Below the pieces are notes generated by a model. That model made no database searches. It was given only the letters and a program-made list of their open reading frames with translations, and was not told the DNA's origin. From positions 1 through 64,000 of the forward strand of contig NZ_JAFIQY010000032.1 in NCBI RefSeq assembly GCF_022271435.1: a stretch of DNA of 64,000 nt, written 5' to 3'. Shown in pieces: positions 33,859 to 41,811 of the stretch (positions within the stretch are counted from its first letter, which is position 1; every line of letters starts with the position of its first letter). The translations under genes were made by a program, and so were the position numbers. The stretch is from Streptomyces monomycini. GTDB taxonomy: Bacteria; Actinomycetota; Actinomycetes; Streptomycetales; Streptomycetaceae.

Positions 33859-34521
33859 TCAGCCCTCGATGTGCAGCGCGATCGAGCCGTCGGCCAGCGC
33901 CTCGACCCGGACCTGCTCCAGGTCGCGTACGTGGGCGTCGGGGCCGAAGGCCGCGGCCCGCTCGCCGACGCCGACCACGCGCATGCCCGCCGCGCGCCCG
34001 GCCGCGATGCCCGCCTCGGAGTCCTCGAAGACCACGCAGTCCTCGGGCGCGTACCCCAGCTCGGCCGCGCCCTTGAGGAAGCCCTCGGGGTCCGGCTTGC
34101 TGGCGCTGACCGACTCGGCGGTGATCCGTACGGCCGGCATCGGCAGCCCGGCCGCGCCCATGCGGGCGTCGGAGAGGGCGATGTCGGCGGAGGTCACGAG
34201 GGCGTGCGGGAGCCGGGCGAGGGCGGCCATGAAGGCGGGCGCGCCGGGCACCGGGACGACGCCGTCCACGTCGGCGGTCTCCTGCTCCAGCATCCGCCGG
34301 TTGTCCGCGTGGTTGAGCTCCATCGGGCGGTCGGGGAGCAGGGCGGCCATCGTGGCCCAGCCCTGCCGGCCGTGCACCACCTTGAGCGCCTCGTCCGCGT
34401 CGAGCCCCTGCTCGGCGGCCCAGCGGCGCCAGCAGCGCTCGACCACGGCCTCGGAGTTCACGATCGTGCTGTCCATGTCCAGCAGCAGGGCGCGGGCTAT
34501 GAGCGGGGTGGTTGCCGGCAT
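33859..34521 (-). CDS. HAD-IA family sugar-phosphate phosphatase-like protein
   Basis: 220 residues. Motif I ALLLDMDSTIVNSEAVVER (nucleophile and acid Asp), motif II VTSADIAL, motif III Lys in SASKPDPEGFLKGAAELG, motif IV CVVFEDSEAGIAAGRAAGM. This layout, with a four-helix cap at about residues 20-85, is that of beta-phosphoglucomutase/GPP-like phosphatases acting on small sugar or glycerol phosphates. The 5' leader has a 9-bp hairpin, and a CTTTGT...ACAAAG inverted repeat lies in its promoter region. Confidence 0.87.
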   Translation of the reverse strand: MPATTPLIARALLLDMDSTIVNSEAVVERCWRRWAAEQGLDADEALKVVHGRQGWATMAALLPDRPMELNHADNRRMLEQETADVDGVVPVPGAPAFMAALARLPHALVTSADIALSDARMGAAGLPMPAVRITAESVSASKPDPEGFLKGAAELGYAPEDCVVFEDSEAGIAAGRAAGMRVVGVGERAAAFGPDAHVRDLEQVRVEALADGSIALHIEG

Positions 34522-34559
34522 CGGCGGGCTCCTGGGCGCTGAGGAAAAAGTCAAGCGGC

Positions 34560-34616
34560 TCCGCCCGCCGGTCAGGGAGTGCGGGCGGAACCACTTTGTT
34601 CCTACACGATACAAAG
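34560..34616 (-). promoter_or_regulatory. Leader hairpin and inverted repeat upstream of the HAD gene
   Basis: TCCGCCCGC (34560-34568) and GCGGGCGGA (34581-34589) form a perfect 9-bp hairpin 40 bases before the start. Upstream, CTTTGT (34594-34599) and ACAAAG (34611-34616) are inverted copies 11 bases apart, likely an operator at the promoter. Confidence 0.5.
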
Positions 34617-34666
34617 AGCCTCCGCGAGAGGCCAACCGCCCCCTGGTGAGGTCCGTGTGCCCCGGC

Positions 34667-35704
34667 TCACGGTTCGACCGTACGGGCCTCCAGCGACCGC
34701 CGGGTCTGCACCCCGTAGACACCGGCCGGGTCCTGCCGCAGCCCGTGGAAGCGCTGGAACGCGGCGACGGCGTCGCGTACGGCGACGTCGAAACGGCCGT
34801 CCTCCGGGCCCGGGTACACCGCCACCTGCTCCAGCCGCCGTTGCAGCTCCAGGACCTCCGGCCCGCTGGCCCCCTCCCGCAGCACCATCGGCCCCTCCGG
34901 CGGGCTGCTCGGCGCACGGCTCTCCGGGGCGCTGGTGATGCTGCCGGAGGCGGTGGCCGTACGCGGGGCCGACGACGGGCCGGGCGTCGGTGACGAGGTA
35001 CGGGACGGGCCGGCGGACGGCTGGGCCCTGGTCACCCGCTGCGGCGCCGGTGTGGGGACGGCCGACGGCGGCGCGGCGCGGCGTCCCGGGCCGCCGCCCA
35101 CCGGGCCGCCGTCGCCGCTGCCCGGGGTGCGGGCGGCGCTGGGCATGTGCCGGTGGTTGTCGGGCAGCGCGCGGTCCTGGTCCGCGTCGTTCAGCAGCGC
35201 GCCGCTGAGCAGCACGGCGCCCGCGGCCAGACCTGCCGCGGAGACCGCCATGGCGGCCAGGGCTGCTTGCTTCTTACGGCGCCGGGAGGCTTCGTACGTG
35301 TCGGTGTCGGTGCCGGTGCTGAGGTAGGCGTCCGTTCTGGCCTCGGCGCCGGTGTGGGGGGCGGCGCAGGTGTCGGCAGGTGAACCGGCGCGCGGGCCGG
35401 CCTGTGCCCCCGCCCGCCCTCCGGAGCGCAGGCCCGCGCGTGCCCCGGCGCGCGCGCCCGACCGGGACCCGGCCGGCGGCACCGTACGGGAGCCGAAGCG
35501 CGGCGCGGGACGCGGGTCGGGGCGCATGGCTTCCACCGTCGGGCCCGCCGCCGTACCGGTGGTTTCCGCCCCGTCCGGCAGCTGCACGTACGGGCGTACC
35601 CGCAGCGGATCGAAGTCCTCGGCGCCGGCCGCCTCGCACAGGCACCTCGGCCGGCCGTCGTCACGCGTGGGTGCCGAGCAGTGCGGGCAGGACTGAGCCG
35701 TCAC
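34667..35704 (-). CDS. Membrane protein with zinc-ribbon start and peptidoglycan-binding end
   Basis: 345 residues. N-terminal CPHC...CLC ribbon (about 6-25), a long Ala/Arg/Gly-rich cytoplasmic linker built of degenerate repeats (SRSGARAGARAG), one membrane helix (about 170-190, AALAAMAVSAAGLAAGAVLL), a Ser/Pro-rich wall-spanning region, and a C-terminal PG_binding_1 domain (LREGASGPEVLELQRRL, DGRFDVAVRDAVAAFQRFHG). It probably links the membrane or a cytoplasmic partner to the wall. Start is GTG 35704 after GGAGGGGG. Monocistronic and divergent from the DHA2 transporter. Confidence 0.83.
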   Translation of the reverse strand: MTAQSCPHCSAPTRDDGRPRCLCEAAGAEDFDPLRVRPYVQLPDGAETTGTAAGPTVEAMRPDPRPAPRFGSRTVPPAGSRSGARAGARAGLRSGGRAGAQAGPRAGSPADTCAAPHTGAEARTDAYLSTGTDTDTYEASRRRKKQAALAAMAVSAAGLAAGAVLLSGALLNDADQDRALPDNHRHMPSAARTPGSGDGGPVGGGPGRRAAPPSAVPTPAPQRVTRAQPSAGPSRTSSPTPGPSSAPRTATASGSITSAPESRAPSSPPEGPMVLREGASGPEVLELQRRLEQVAVYPGPEDGRFDVAVRDAVAAFQRFHGLRQDPAGVYGVQTRRSLEARTVEP

Positions 35705-35949
35705 GAGCGTTCCCCCTCCTGAACCTCTCGATCGGTCAGTGATTATCCCGGTCTGGCCCCTTCCTGCACAGGGAGCCTTCGGGCACCACCGGGCCCCACG
35801 GCTCCCAGCAGGCCGTATCCCACCGAAACGATCAGGATGGAACCGGAGCCCGGTCCCGCCCCGCACGACCGCCCCGTTCGACCGGGCCCGCACAACCCGC
35901 CCGTACGACCCGTACACCCCGCCCGCCCCGCACGAAGAGAGACACACTC

Positions 35950-38016
35950 ATGGCGCAGGACACCGGTGCTCCGGCCGCCCCCGGCGAGGGGCAGTCTCGG
36001 CGGACGGTCCTCGTCGCGATCGGCGCGCTGCTGCTCGGCCTGCTCATCGCGGCACTCGACCAGACCATCGTCGCCACCGCGCTGCCCACCATCGTCAGCG
36101 ACCTCGGCGGCCTGGACCACCTGTCCTGGGTGGTCACCGCGTACCTGCTGGCCTCGACCGCCGCGACCCCGCTGTGGGGCAAGCTCGGCGACCAGTACGG
36201 GCGCAAGCGGCTGTTCCAGACCGCCATCGTGATCTTCCTGATCGGGTCCGCGCTGTGCGGCATCGCGCAGGACATGCCGCAGCTGATCGCGTTCCGCGCC
36301 GTCCAGGGGCTGGGCGGCGGCGGTCTGATCGTGCTGTCGATGGCGATCGTCGGCGACATCGTGCCGCCCCGTGACCGCGGCCGCTACCAGGGCCTGTTCG
36401 GCGCGGTCTTCGGCGCGACGAGTGTGCTCGGGCCGCTGCTCGGCGGTCTGTTCGTGGACCACCTCAGCTGGCGCTGGGTCTTCTACGTCAACCTGCCCAT
36501 CGGGATCGTCGCGCTGGCCGTGATCGCCGCCGTGCTGCACATCCCCGTCCGCCGCACCCCGCACCGCATCGACTACCTCGGCACCCTCCTGATCGCCGCG
36601 GTCGCCGCCTGCTTCGTCCTGATGACCTCGCTCGGCGGCGTCAGCTACGACTGGGGCTCCTGGCAGATCATCGGCCTCGGGGTGCTCGGCCTGGTCCTGC
36701 TGGCCGTGTTCGTGGCCGTCGAGCGGCGGGCCGCCGAACCGGTCCTGCCGCTCCGCCTGTTCCGCCTGCGCTCCTTCACCCTCACCGCGGTCATCGGCTT
36801 CGTCATCGGCTTCGCGATGTTCGGCTCGATGACCTACCTGCCCACTTTCCTCCAGGTGGTGCAGGGCGTCTCGCCGACCATGTCCGGGGTGCACATGCTG
36901 CCGATGGTCGTCGGCATGCTGCTGTCCTCGACCGGCTCCGGGCAGCTCGTCAGCCGTACCGGGCACTACAAGGTCTTCCCCATCGCCGGCACCGCCGTCA
37001 CGGCCGTCGGCCTGCTGCTCCTGCACCAGCTCGGCCCGTCCAGCGGCACCACCGTGATGAGCCTGTACTTCTTCGTCTTCGGCTTCGGGCTCGGCCTGGT
37101 CATGCAGGTCCTCGTCCTCATCGTGCAGAACGCCGTCGACTACCAGGACCTCGGCGTCGCCACCTCGGGCGCCACCTTCTTCCGTTCGATCGGCTCCTCC
37201 TTCGGCGTCTCCATCTTCGGCACGATCTTCGCCAACAAGCTGGGGCCCCGGATCGCCGACGCCCTCGCGGGCAAGCAGCTGCCGCCCGGTACCGACCCGT
37301 CGAAGATCGCCGAGGATCCGCGGACGGTCGGGCAACTGCCTCCCGACGCCGCGGCCGGCGTGCTCGACGCCTACTCGACCTCGATCACCGACGTCTTCCT
37401 CTACGCGGTCCCGGTCGTCCTCATCGCCTTCGTGCTGGCCTGGTTCCTGCGCGAGGAGCCGCTGCGCCGGGGCGTCACCGCGCCCGATACCTCCGAGGTG
37501 CTGTCCTCGAACCCCGTACACCGTTCCTCGTACGACGAGGTCTGCCGCGCGCTGTCCAGACTGGGCGGCCTGGAGGGCCGCAAGGCGGTCTACGAGCAGA
37601 TCACCGAAAAGGCCGGGCTGGACCTCGCGCCCGCGGCGAGCTGGATGCTGCTGCGCATCAACCGCTTCGGGTCGGTGGAGCCCGCGCTGCTCTCCGAGCG
37701 CAGCATCGTGCCGTTCCGGGTGATCGGCACTGCCACCCGGCAGATCGAGGAGCGCGGCCTGGCCGTACGGGAGGGGCTGCCGCTGGTCCTCACCGACAAG
37801 GGCCGCGCGGTCGCGGAACGGCTGGCCGCCGCGCGCCGCGCGTCGCTGGCCGAACTGCTCGGCGACTGGTGGACCGAGGACCGGCCGACCGATCTCACGG
37901 AGCTGGTCGACGAGCTGACGGCGGAACTGTGCGGCTCGGACGAGGAGAGCCCGCGCAAGGACGACACCCGCCGACGGGACGACACCCGCAGACGTCCGCC
38001 GCCGGAGGGGCGCTGA
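35950..38016 (+). CDS. DHA2 (EmrB/QacA) MFS drug exporter with an added C-terminal domain
   Basis: 688 residues. The first about 505 form a 14-helix DHA2 transporter: ALDQTIVATALPTIVSDLGG (motif D), GKLGDQYGRKRLF (motif A), RAVQGLGGGGLIVLS (motif B) and LGPLLGGLFVDHLSWRW (motif C). After the last helix a soluble region of about 180 residues follows. Part of it (CRALSRLGGLEGRKAVYEQI and GLPLVLTDKGRAVAERLAAAR) reads like a winged-helix MarR-type domain, ending in an Arg/Asp tail. That could let the exporter sense substrates or DNA, or be structural. GAAGAGAG precedes the ATG. Confidence 0.88.
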   Translation: MAQDTGAPAAPGEGQSRRTVLVAIGALLLGLLIAALDQTIVATALPTIVSDLGGLDHLSWVVTAYLLASTAATPLWGKLGDQYGRKRLFQTAIVIFLIGSALCGIAQDMPQLIAFRAVQGLGGGGLIVLSMAIVGDIVPPRDRGRYQGLFGAVFGATSVLGPLLGGLFVDHLSWRWVFYVNLPIGIVALAVIAAVLHIPVRRTPHRIDYLGTLLIAAVAACFVLMTSLGGVSYDWGSWQIIGLGVLGLVLLAVFVAVERRAAEPVLPLRLFRLRSFTLTAVIGFVIGFAMFGSMTYLPTFLQVVQGVSPTMSGVHMLPMVVGMLLSSTGSGQLVSRTGHYKVFPIAGTAVTAVGLLLLHQLGPSSGTTVMSLYFFVFGFGLGLVMQVLVLIVQNAVDYQDLGVATSGATFFRSIGSSFGVSIFGTIFANKLGPRIADALAGKQLPPGTDPSKIAEDPRTVGQLPPDAAAGVLDAYSTSITDVFLYAVPVVLIAFVLAWFLREEPLRRGVTAPDTSEVLSSNPVHRSSYDEVCRALSRLGGLEGRKAVYEQITEKAGLDLAPAASWMLLRINRFGSVEPALLSERSIVPFRVIGTATRQIEERGLAVREGLPLVLTDKGRAVAERLAAARRASLAELLGDWWTEDRPTDLTELVDELTAELCGSDEESPRKDDTRRRDDTRRRPPPEGR

Positions 38017-38046
38017 GCGGAGTCCCGCCCCGCGGGCCCGTCGGCC

Positions 38047-38589
38047 TCAGCGTCCCGGGGGCGCCCCTGCCACCGCCTTCTCGAAGAACACCTCCGCGTA
38101 CCGGTCCTCCTTGTACGCGGGAATCTCCTCGTACCCGTACGCCCGGTACAGCGCGACCGCCTCGGTCAGATCCCGCCGGGTGTCCAACCGCAGCCGTTCT
38201 GCGCCCAGTTCCGCCGCGTGCCGCTCGACGGCGCACATCAGCACACCCGCCGCGCCCCGGCCACGCCAGGGCGCGCGGACGAACACCCGCTTCAGCTCCG
38301 CCGTACGCCCGCCGTCGATGAGCAGCAGTCCGGCGCACCCGACGGCCTCGCCGGCCTGCCGGGCGATGAACAACGCGCCGCCCGGTGCCACCAGTTGACC
38401 GGCCGGATACTCCGCCACGCCCTCGTCGATCTCCTCGGACGTGATCCGCGGCTGCCCGCGCAGGACGTGGTACCGCTGCGCGACCTCGGTGTAGTACTCG
38501 CGGAACAGGGCGGTGGCGGCGGGCGAGTCGTCGGGCTCCGTCGAGAGGTGCCAGGTCCCGGGCCGGTGCCTGGTGGCGGCGTCAGTCAT
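38047..38589 (-). CDS. GNAT N-acetyltransferase
   Basis: 180 residues. The acyl-CoA loop VFVRAPWRGRGAAGVLMCAVE (R/QxxGxG/A) and the LRLDTRRDLTEAVALYRAYGYEEIPAY C-terminal strand-helix are family-typical. The ATG at 38589 is used; the upstream in-frame extension is Arg-rich and not family-like. Converges with the DHA2 gene. Substrate unknown, possibly a small amine or protein N-terminus. Confidence 0.85.
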   Translation of the reverse strand: MTDAATRHRPGTWHLSTEPDDSPAATALFREYYTEVAQRYHVLRGQPRITSEEIDEGVAEYPAGQLVAPGGALFIARQAGEAVGCAGLLLIDGGRTAELKRVFVRAPWRGRGAAGVLMCAVERHAAELGAERLRLDTRRDLTEAVALYRAYGYEEIPAYKEDRYAEVFFEKAVAGAPPGR

Positions 38590-38747
38590 GGCGGCATTGT
38601 GACGGTACGGGTGGGACCGCCGCCTCCGAATATGCCGTACGGCGCCCCGCCGGGCCGGGCGGTGGTGCCCGCCGGTCCGGACCGTGCGCCTCAAGGGGCC
38701 GTCAGCAGCCGGTGTTTGGCGTCCGGCGGCGTGGCTACCCGATCCGT

Positions 38748-39557
38748 ATGTCCCTCACCTTGATCATCGTCCCTGTGGTGGCGCTCCTGGTGATCGCCGC
38801 TCTCGTCCTCATGGCACGCGCCAAGGTCGCCCGCAGTGGCAGCAGAGGCCTGCGGCGCCGCTTCGGCCCGGAGTACGAACGGGCCGTCGCCGTGCACGAC
38901 GGCGACACCGCGGCCGCTGAACGCGAACTCAACCAGCGGCTGGACCGCCACGGCGCGTTCCGCCCGACCCCGCTGACCGCCGAACTGCGCCTCCAGTACG
39001 AGGAGCGGTGGGAGGCCGTGCAGCGGCAGTTCGTCGACGAGCCGGAACAGGCCGTCGTCGAGGCCGACCTGCTGATCGGCCGGCTCGCCCGCGAGCGCGG
39101 CTACCCCGCGGACACCTACGACGAGCAGACCGACGCGCTCTCCGTCCACCACGCGCAGGGCGTCCACGACTACCGCAAGGCCCACGAGACCGCCGTACGC
39201 GCCCGGAACAACCGGCCCGAGAACGCCGCCGGTACCGAGGAACTGCGCGCCGCCGTGGTGCACGCGCGCGCCCTGTTCACCGAACTCCTCGAAGCCGGTA
39301 CGGGCCGCTCCGCCTCGCACGGCCACCGTGACCACGGCCCCCGGAACCACGGCCCTCGTGACCACGGCCGCGGCGGCACGGCGCACGGCCGCACCGACCC
39401 GGCCCGCGACGGCTACGACGGTCACGACCCATCGGCCGCCCGGTCCGGTACTCAGCACCACGAGCCCACCGCCCGGCGGCTCGGCGACCGGCTGCGTGCC
39501 CCCTGGACGCACGGCCGCGGCCACGGGCACGACACTGCGGAAGGCGGTGCGCGATGA
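38748..39557 (+). CDS. Membrane-anchored protein, first of a paralogous pair
   Basis: 269 residues. One N-terminal membrane helix (LTLIIVPVVALLVIAALVLM), then RRRFGPEYERAVAVHDGDTAAAER and a helical domain with RWEAVQRQFVDEPEQAVVEADLLIGRLARERGY, then a His/Gly/Arg-rich low-complexity tail. FGPEYERAV followed by the FVDxP-AVxEAD segment is a pattern I know from uncharacterised Streptomyces proteins. The tail (GHRDHGPRNHGPRDHGR) comes from a repeat at about 39320-39365. It overlaps the next gene by ATGA and shares the FVDxP domain with it. Confidence 0.75.
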   Translation: MSLTLIIVPVVALLVIAALVLMARAKVARSGSRGLRRRFGPEYERAVAVHDGDTAAAERELNQRLDRHGAFRPTPLTAELRLQYEERWEAVQRQFVDEPEQAVVEADLLIGRLARERGYPADTYDEQTDALSVHHAQGVHDYRKAHETAVRARNNRPENAAGTEELRAAVVHARALFTELLEAGTGRSASHGHRDHGPRNHGPRDHGRGGTAHGRTDPARDGYDGHDPSAARSGTQHHEPTARRLGDRLRAPWTHGRGHGHDTAEGGAR

Positions 39558-40153
39558 GCACCTACGACGAACGCGGTACCGGTCCCGTCGAGACGCCCGG
39601 CGAGCGCGCGGCGAGCGAAGGCATGCCGCCCCCGGAGCGCGGAGCCGCGGCGTACGAGGGCGACCGCAGCGCGCAGCAGCCGACCGCACCGCCGCCCACC
39701 ACCACGTCGGGCGCCACCGAGTCCGTACCGGGCGTGTACGCGGGCCTGCCCGGCACCGAGACCGACTACCCGGCGGGAACGCCCGGCGGCCCCGGCACAC
39801 CGGGCACTCCCGCCTCGTCCGCACCCGGCTCGTCCACCCAGGGCTCGTCCACGCACGGTGAAAGCTTCGGCCGTGGGGCGGGCGCCCCCGAGCCCCTGCT
39901 CCCCTCCGACGCCCGGGAGAAGCTGCGGCAGCGGCTCGACCACGCCGTCAACGGCTTCGTCGACCGTCCCCGTGAGGCCGTGCAGGAAGCCGACGGCATC
40001 TACGAAGAGCTGGCCGCCCTCCTGCCGGAGGCCCTGGCCGCCCGCCGCCGCTCCCTGCACTCGTCCTGGGAGCAGGGCAACACCGACACCGAACAACTCC
40101 GTGTCGCCCTGCGCCACTACCGGGAGACCGCCCAGCGCCTGCTCGACTTCTGA
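39554..40153 (+). CDS. Soluble partner carrying the same FVDxP domain
   Basis: 199 residues. The first 110 are disordered (Gly/Pro/Thr/Ser-rich). The C-terminal about 85 (REKLRQRLDHAVNGFVDRPR, then EAVQEADGIYEELAALLPEA and the RVALRHYRETAQRLL helix) form a helical domain. It aligns by eye to residues 90-160 of the preceding protein (QRQFVDEPEQAVVEADLLIG), so the two arose by duplication and may pair. Start ATG 39554 overlaps the upstream stop. No function assigned. Confidence 0.75.
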   Translation: MSTYDERGTGPVETPGERAASEGMPPPERGAAAYEGDRSAQQPTAPPPTTTSGATESVPGVYAGLPGTETDYPAGTPGGPGTPGTPASSAPGSSTQGSSTHGESFGRGAGAPEPLLPSDAREKLRQRLDHAVNGFVDRPREAVQEADGIYEELAALLPEALAARRRSLHSSWEQGNTDTEQLRVALRHYRETAQRLLDF

Positions 40154-40184
40154 GCCGCCTCCCGCACCCCGGTGACCCGGCGGC

Positions 40185-40517
40185 TCAGCCCTGTTCCTTC
40201 GGCCCGGCCTGCTGCACCACCTCGAACGACCAGAGCGTGGACCCGGATGCGGCGGGCTTGGGCCGCTCGCCGCCTTCCGCGCCGCCGCCCTGGTGCGCGG
40301 CCTTCATCGGGCCCTCCATCCAGGCCTGGAACGACTCCTCGTCGCGCCACCGCGTGTAGACGAGGTACTGGTCGGTGCCCTCGACCGGGCGCAGCAGCTC
40401 GAACCACTCGAAGCCGTCCGACGACTCGACGGAGCCGGCCCGCGCGCCGAAGCGCTTCTCCAGGACCTCCCGCTGTTCGGCGGGAACGGTCAGCACATTG
40501 ATCTTCACGATGCTCAT
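40185..40517 (-). CDS. Antibiotic biosynthesis monooxygenase (ABM)/heme-degrading-like protein
   Basis: 110 residues with a dimeric alpha+beta barrel pattern: MSIVKINVLTVPAEQREVLE, GFEWFELLRPVEGTDQYLVY, TRWRDEESFQAWMEGPMKAAH. The family includes IsdG/MhuD heme oxygenases and quinol monooxygenases; conserved Asn, Trp and His positions are compatible with the heme-degrading group but not decisive. ATG 40517 is preferred to the in-frame start three codons upstream. Monocistronic. Confidence 0.83.
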   Translation of the reverse strand: MSIVKINVLTVPAEQREVLEKRFGARAGSVESSDGFEWFELLRPVEGTDQYLVYTRWRDEESFQAWMEGPMKAAHQGGGAEGGERPKPAASGSTLWSFEVVQQAGPKEQG

Positions 40518-40740
40518 ACCGAACATCGTGCCCCATACCGTCCGGCGGGTGGAGACCAGGGCCGTGCGGCGGGCCGGCCGGGGCGGGGGTCAGGTCTGTG
40601 CTCATGCGGCGAGTCCGGTCCGGGCGGGGAGCGCTGGATCGAACGCTGGTGCGCCCCGGGGCGGGCCGGCCGCTCCCGAGTGCCGCAGCTCGGCCGGTTG
40701 CGTCACTTCCGTTGTCGGTGGGTGGGGTTAGCGTCGGAGT

Positions 40741-41265
40741 ATGTCGAACTCAGAAGCGGGACAGGAGCCGTCGGGGACACCGCGGGCGGCGCGGCGGGTC
40801 AGCAGACCGGCGCGGCCGACGGGCTGGAAGCGGCTTGCCCTGCGCGCTCCGATCCACCTCTACCGGCTCGGTCTCGGTGGTCTCTTCGGCAAGCGGCTGC
40901 TGCTTCTGGAGCACCTCGGCCGTACGTCGGGCAAGACCCGGCGCGTCGTCCTGGAGGTCGTGTCGTACGACCGGCAGGCCCGTACCTGGGCCCTGGCGTC
41001 CGGCTTCGGCCCGGGCGCGCAGTGGTACCGCAACCTCCAGTCGCAGCCCAGGGCCACGATCCAGGTGGGCCGCAGGCGGTGTGCCGTGATCGCGCACTTC
41101 CTCCCCGCCGAGGAGGGCGGCCGGATCATGGCGCGGTACGCGCAGAAGCACCCGAAGGCGGCCCGGCAGTTGACGGCGTACATGGGCTTCGAGGTCGACG
41201 GCACGGCGGAGGGCTACCGGCAGGCGGGGGAGAACATACCGTTCGTACGGCTCGTGGAGCAGTGA
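40741..41265 (+). CDS. F420-dependent (Ddn-like) nitroreductase-family protein
   Basis: 174 residues. The split-barrel core shows LLLLEHLGRTSGKTRRVVLE (F420 phosphate/lactate contacts), TWALASGFGPGAQWYRNLQSQP and ATIQVGRRRCAVIAHFL. This is the deazaflavin-dependent oxidoreductase family of mycobacteria and Streptomyces, which reduces quinones or nitro compounds with F420H2. A basic N-terminus (about 30 residues) may contact the membrane. Start ATG 40741. Monocistronic. Confidence 0.87.
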   Translation: MSNSEAGQEPSGTPRAARRVSRPARPTGWKRLALRAPIHLYRLGLGGLFGKRLLLLEHLGRTSGKTRRVVLEVVSYDRQARTWALASGFGPGAQWYRNLQSQPRATIQVGRRRCAVIAHFLPAEEGGRIMARYAQKHPKAARQLTAYMGFEVDGTAEGYRQAGENIPFVRLVEQ

Positions 41266-41439
41266 CCTGAAGGGGTTCAACGGGGCGGCGGCGCGGTGGT
41301 GACGGCCGTGTCCGCTGTTGGGGTTGCAGCCGTCGGGGCGCCGGAGTGTGGCCGGGCCGGGACGGCGGTTTCCCGCCAGCATGGCGGCCGGGGCGTGCGA
41401 GGGCGCGGCCCGGTGACGAAAGGGAACCTCTTGTACTCC

Positions 41440-41703
41440 ATGCGGAAGTTCACCCGTGCCGTGGTGGTGTCGGTGTCCGCGGCCGGCGCCGTCCTGGCGG
41501 CCGTTCCCGCCGCGTCGGCCTGTCCCGCGCACGACCGTGCGGCGGGCGGTGACAGCTGCCGCTTCGCCTACACCAGCTTCTTCCCCTCGCCGTCCGGCGC
41601 GACCACGGGTGACGGGCTGTACGCGCACGGCCGGAAGGACCCGACGGGGCGCACCTGCGACAACGGCGGGTGGGTCGGCCCGAACCGCCCGAGCGACACC
41701 TGA
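41440..41703 (+). CDS. Small secreted protein
   Basis: 87 residues. Signal peptide RKFTRAVVVSVSAAGAVLAA with cleavage near ASA-CP, then a mature part of about 60 residues with three Cys (CPAHD, SCRF, RTCDN). No family recognised. The ATG lacks a close ribosome-binding site; an in-frame TTG at 41431 has AAGGGAAC at the right distance and may be the true start, adding three residues. It ends before a strong terminator. Confidence 0.7.
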   Translation: MRKFTRAVVVSVSAAGAVLAAVPAASACPAHDRAAGGDSCRFAYTSFFPSPSGATTGDGLYAHGRKDPTGRTCDNGGWVGPNRPSDT

Positions 41704-41728
41704 GGCACGGGCCCCACGGGTACGTGAG

Positions 41729-41772
41729 AACGCCTGTGCGCGAGGACGGTCTCGTCCTCGCGCACAGGCGTT
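41729..41772. terminator. Strong bidirectional terminator
   Basis: Perfect 20-bp stem (AACGCCTGTGCGCGAGGACG and its complement) with a GTCT loop, between the small secreted protein gene and the convergent MFS gene. Confidence 0.88.
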
Positions 41773-41811
41773 GTCCGATGTACGGGGCGGGGGCTCGCGC
41801 CACCGGCCGTA

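Noticed and set aside
35743..37521. Minus-strand frame of 592 codons opposite the DHA2 transporter
   Set aside because: Antisense shadow of a membrane protein, rich in Asp/Glu/His/Gln with no domain.
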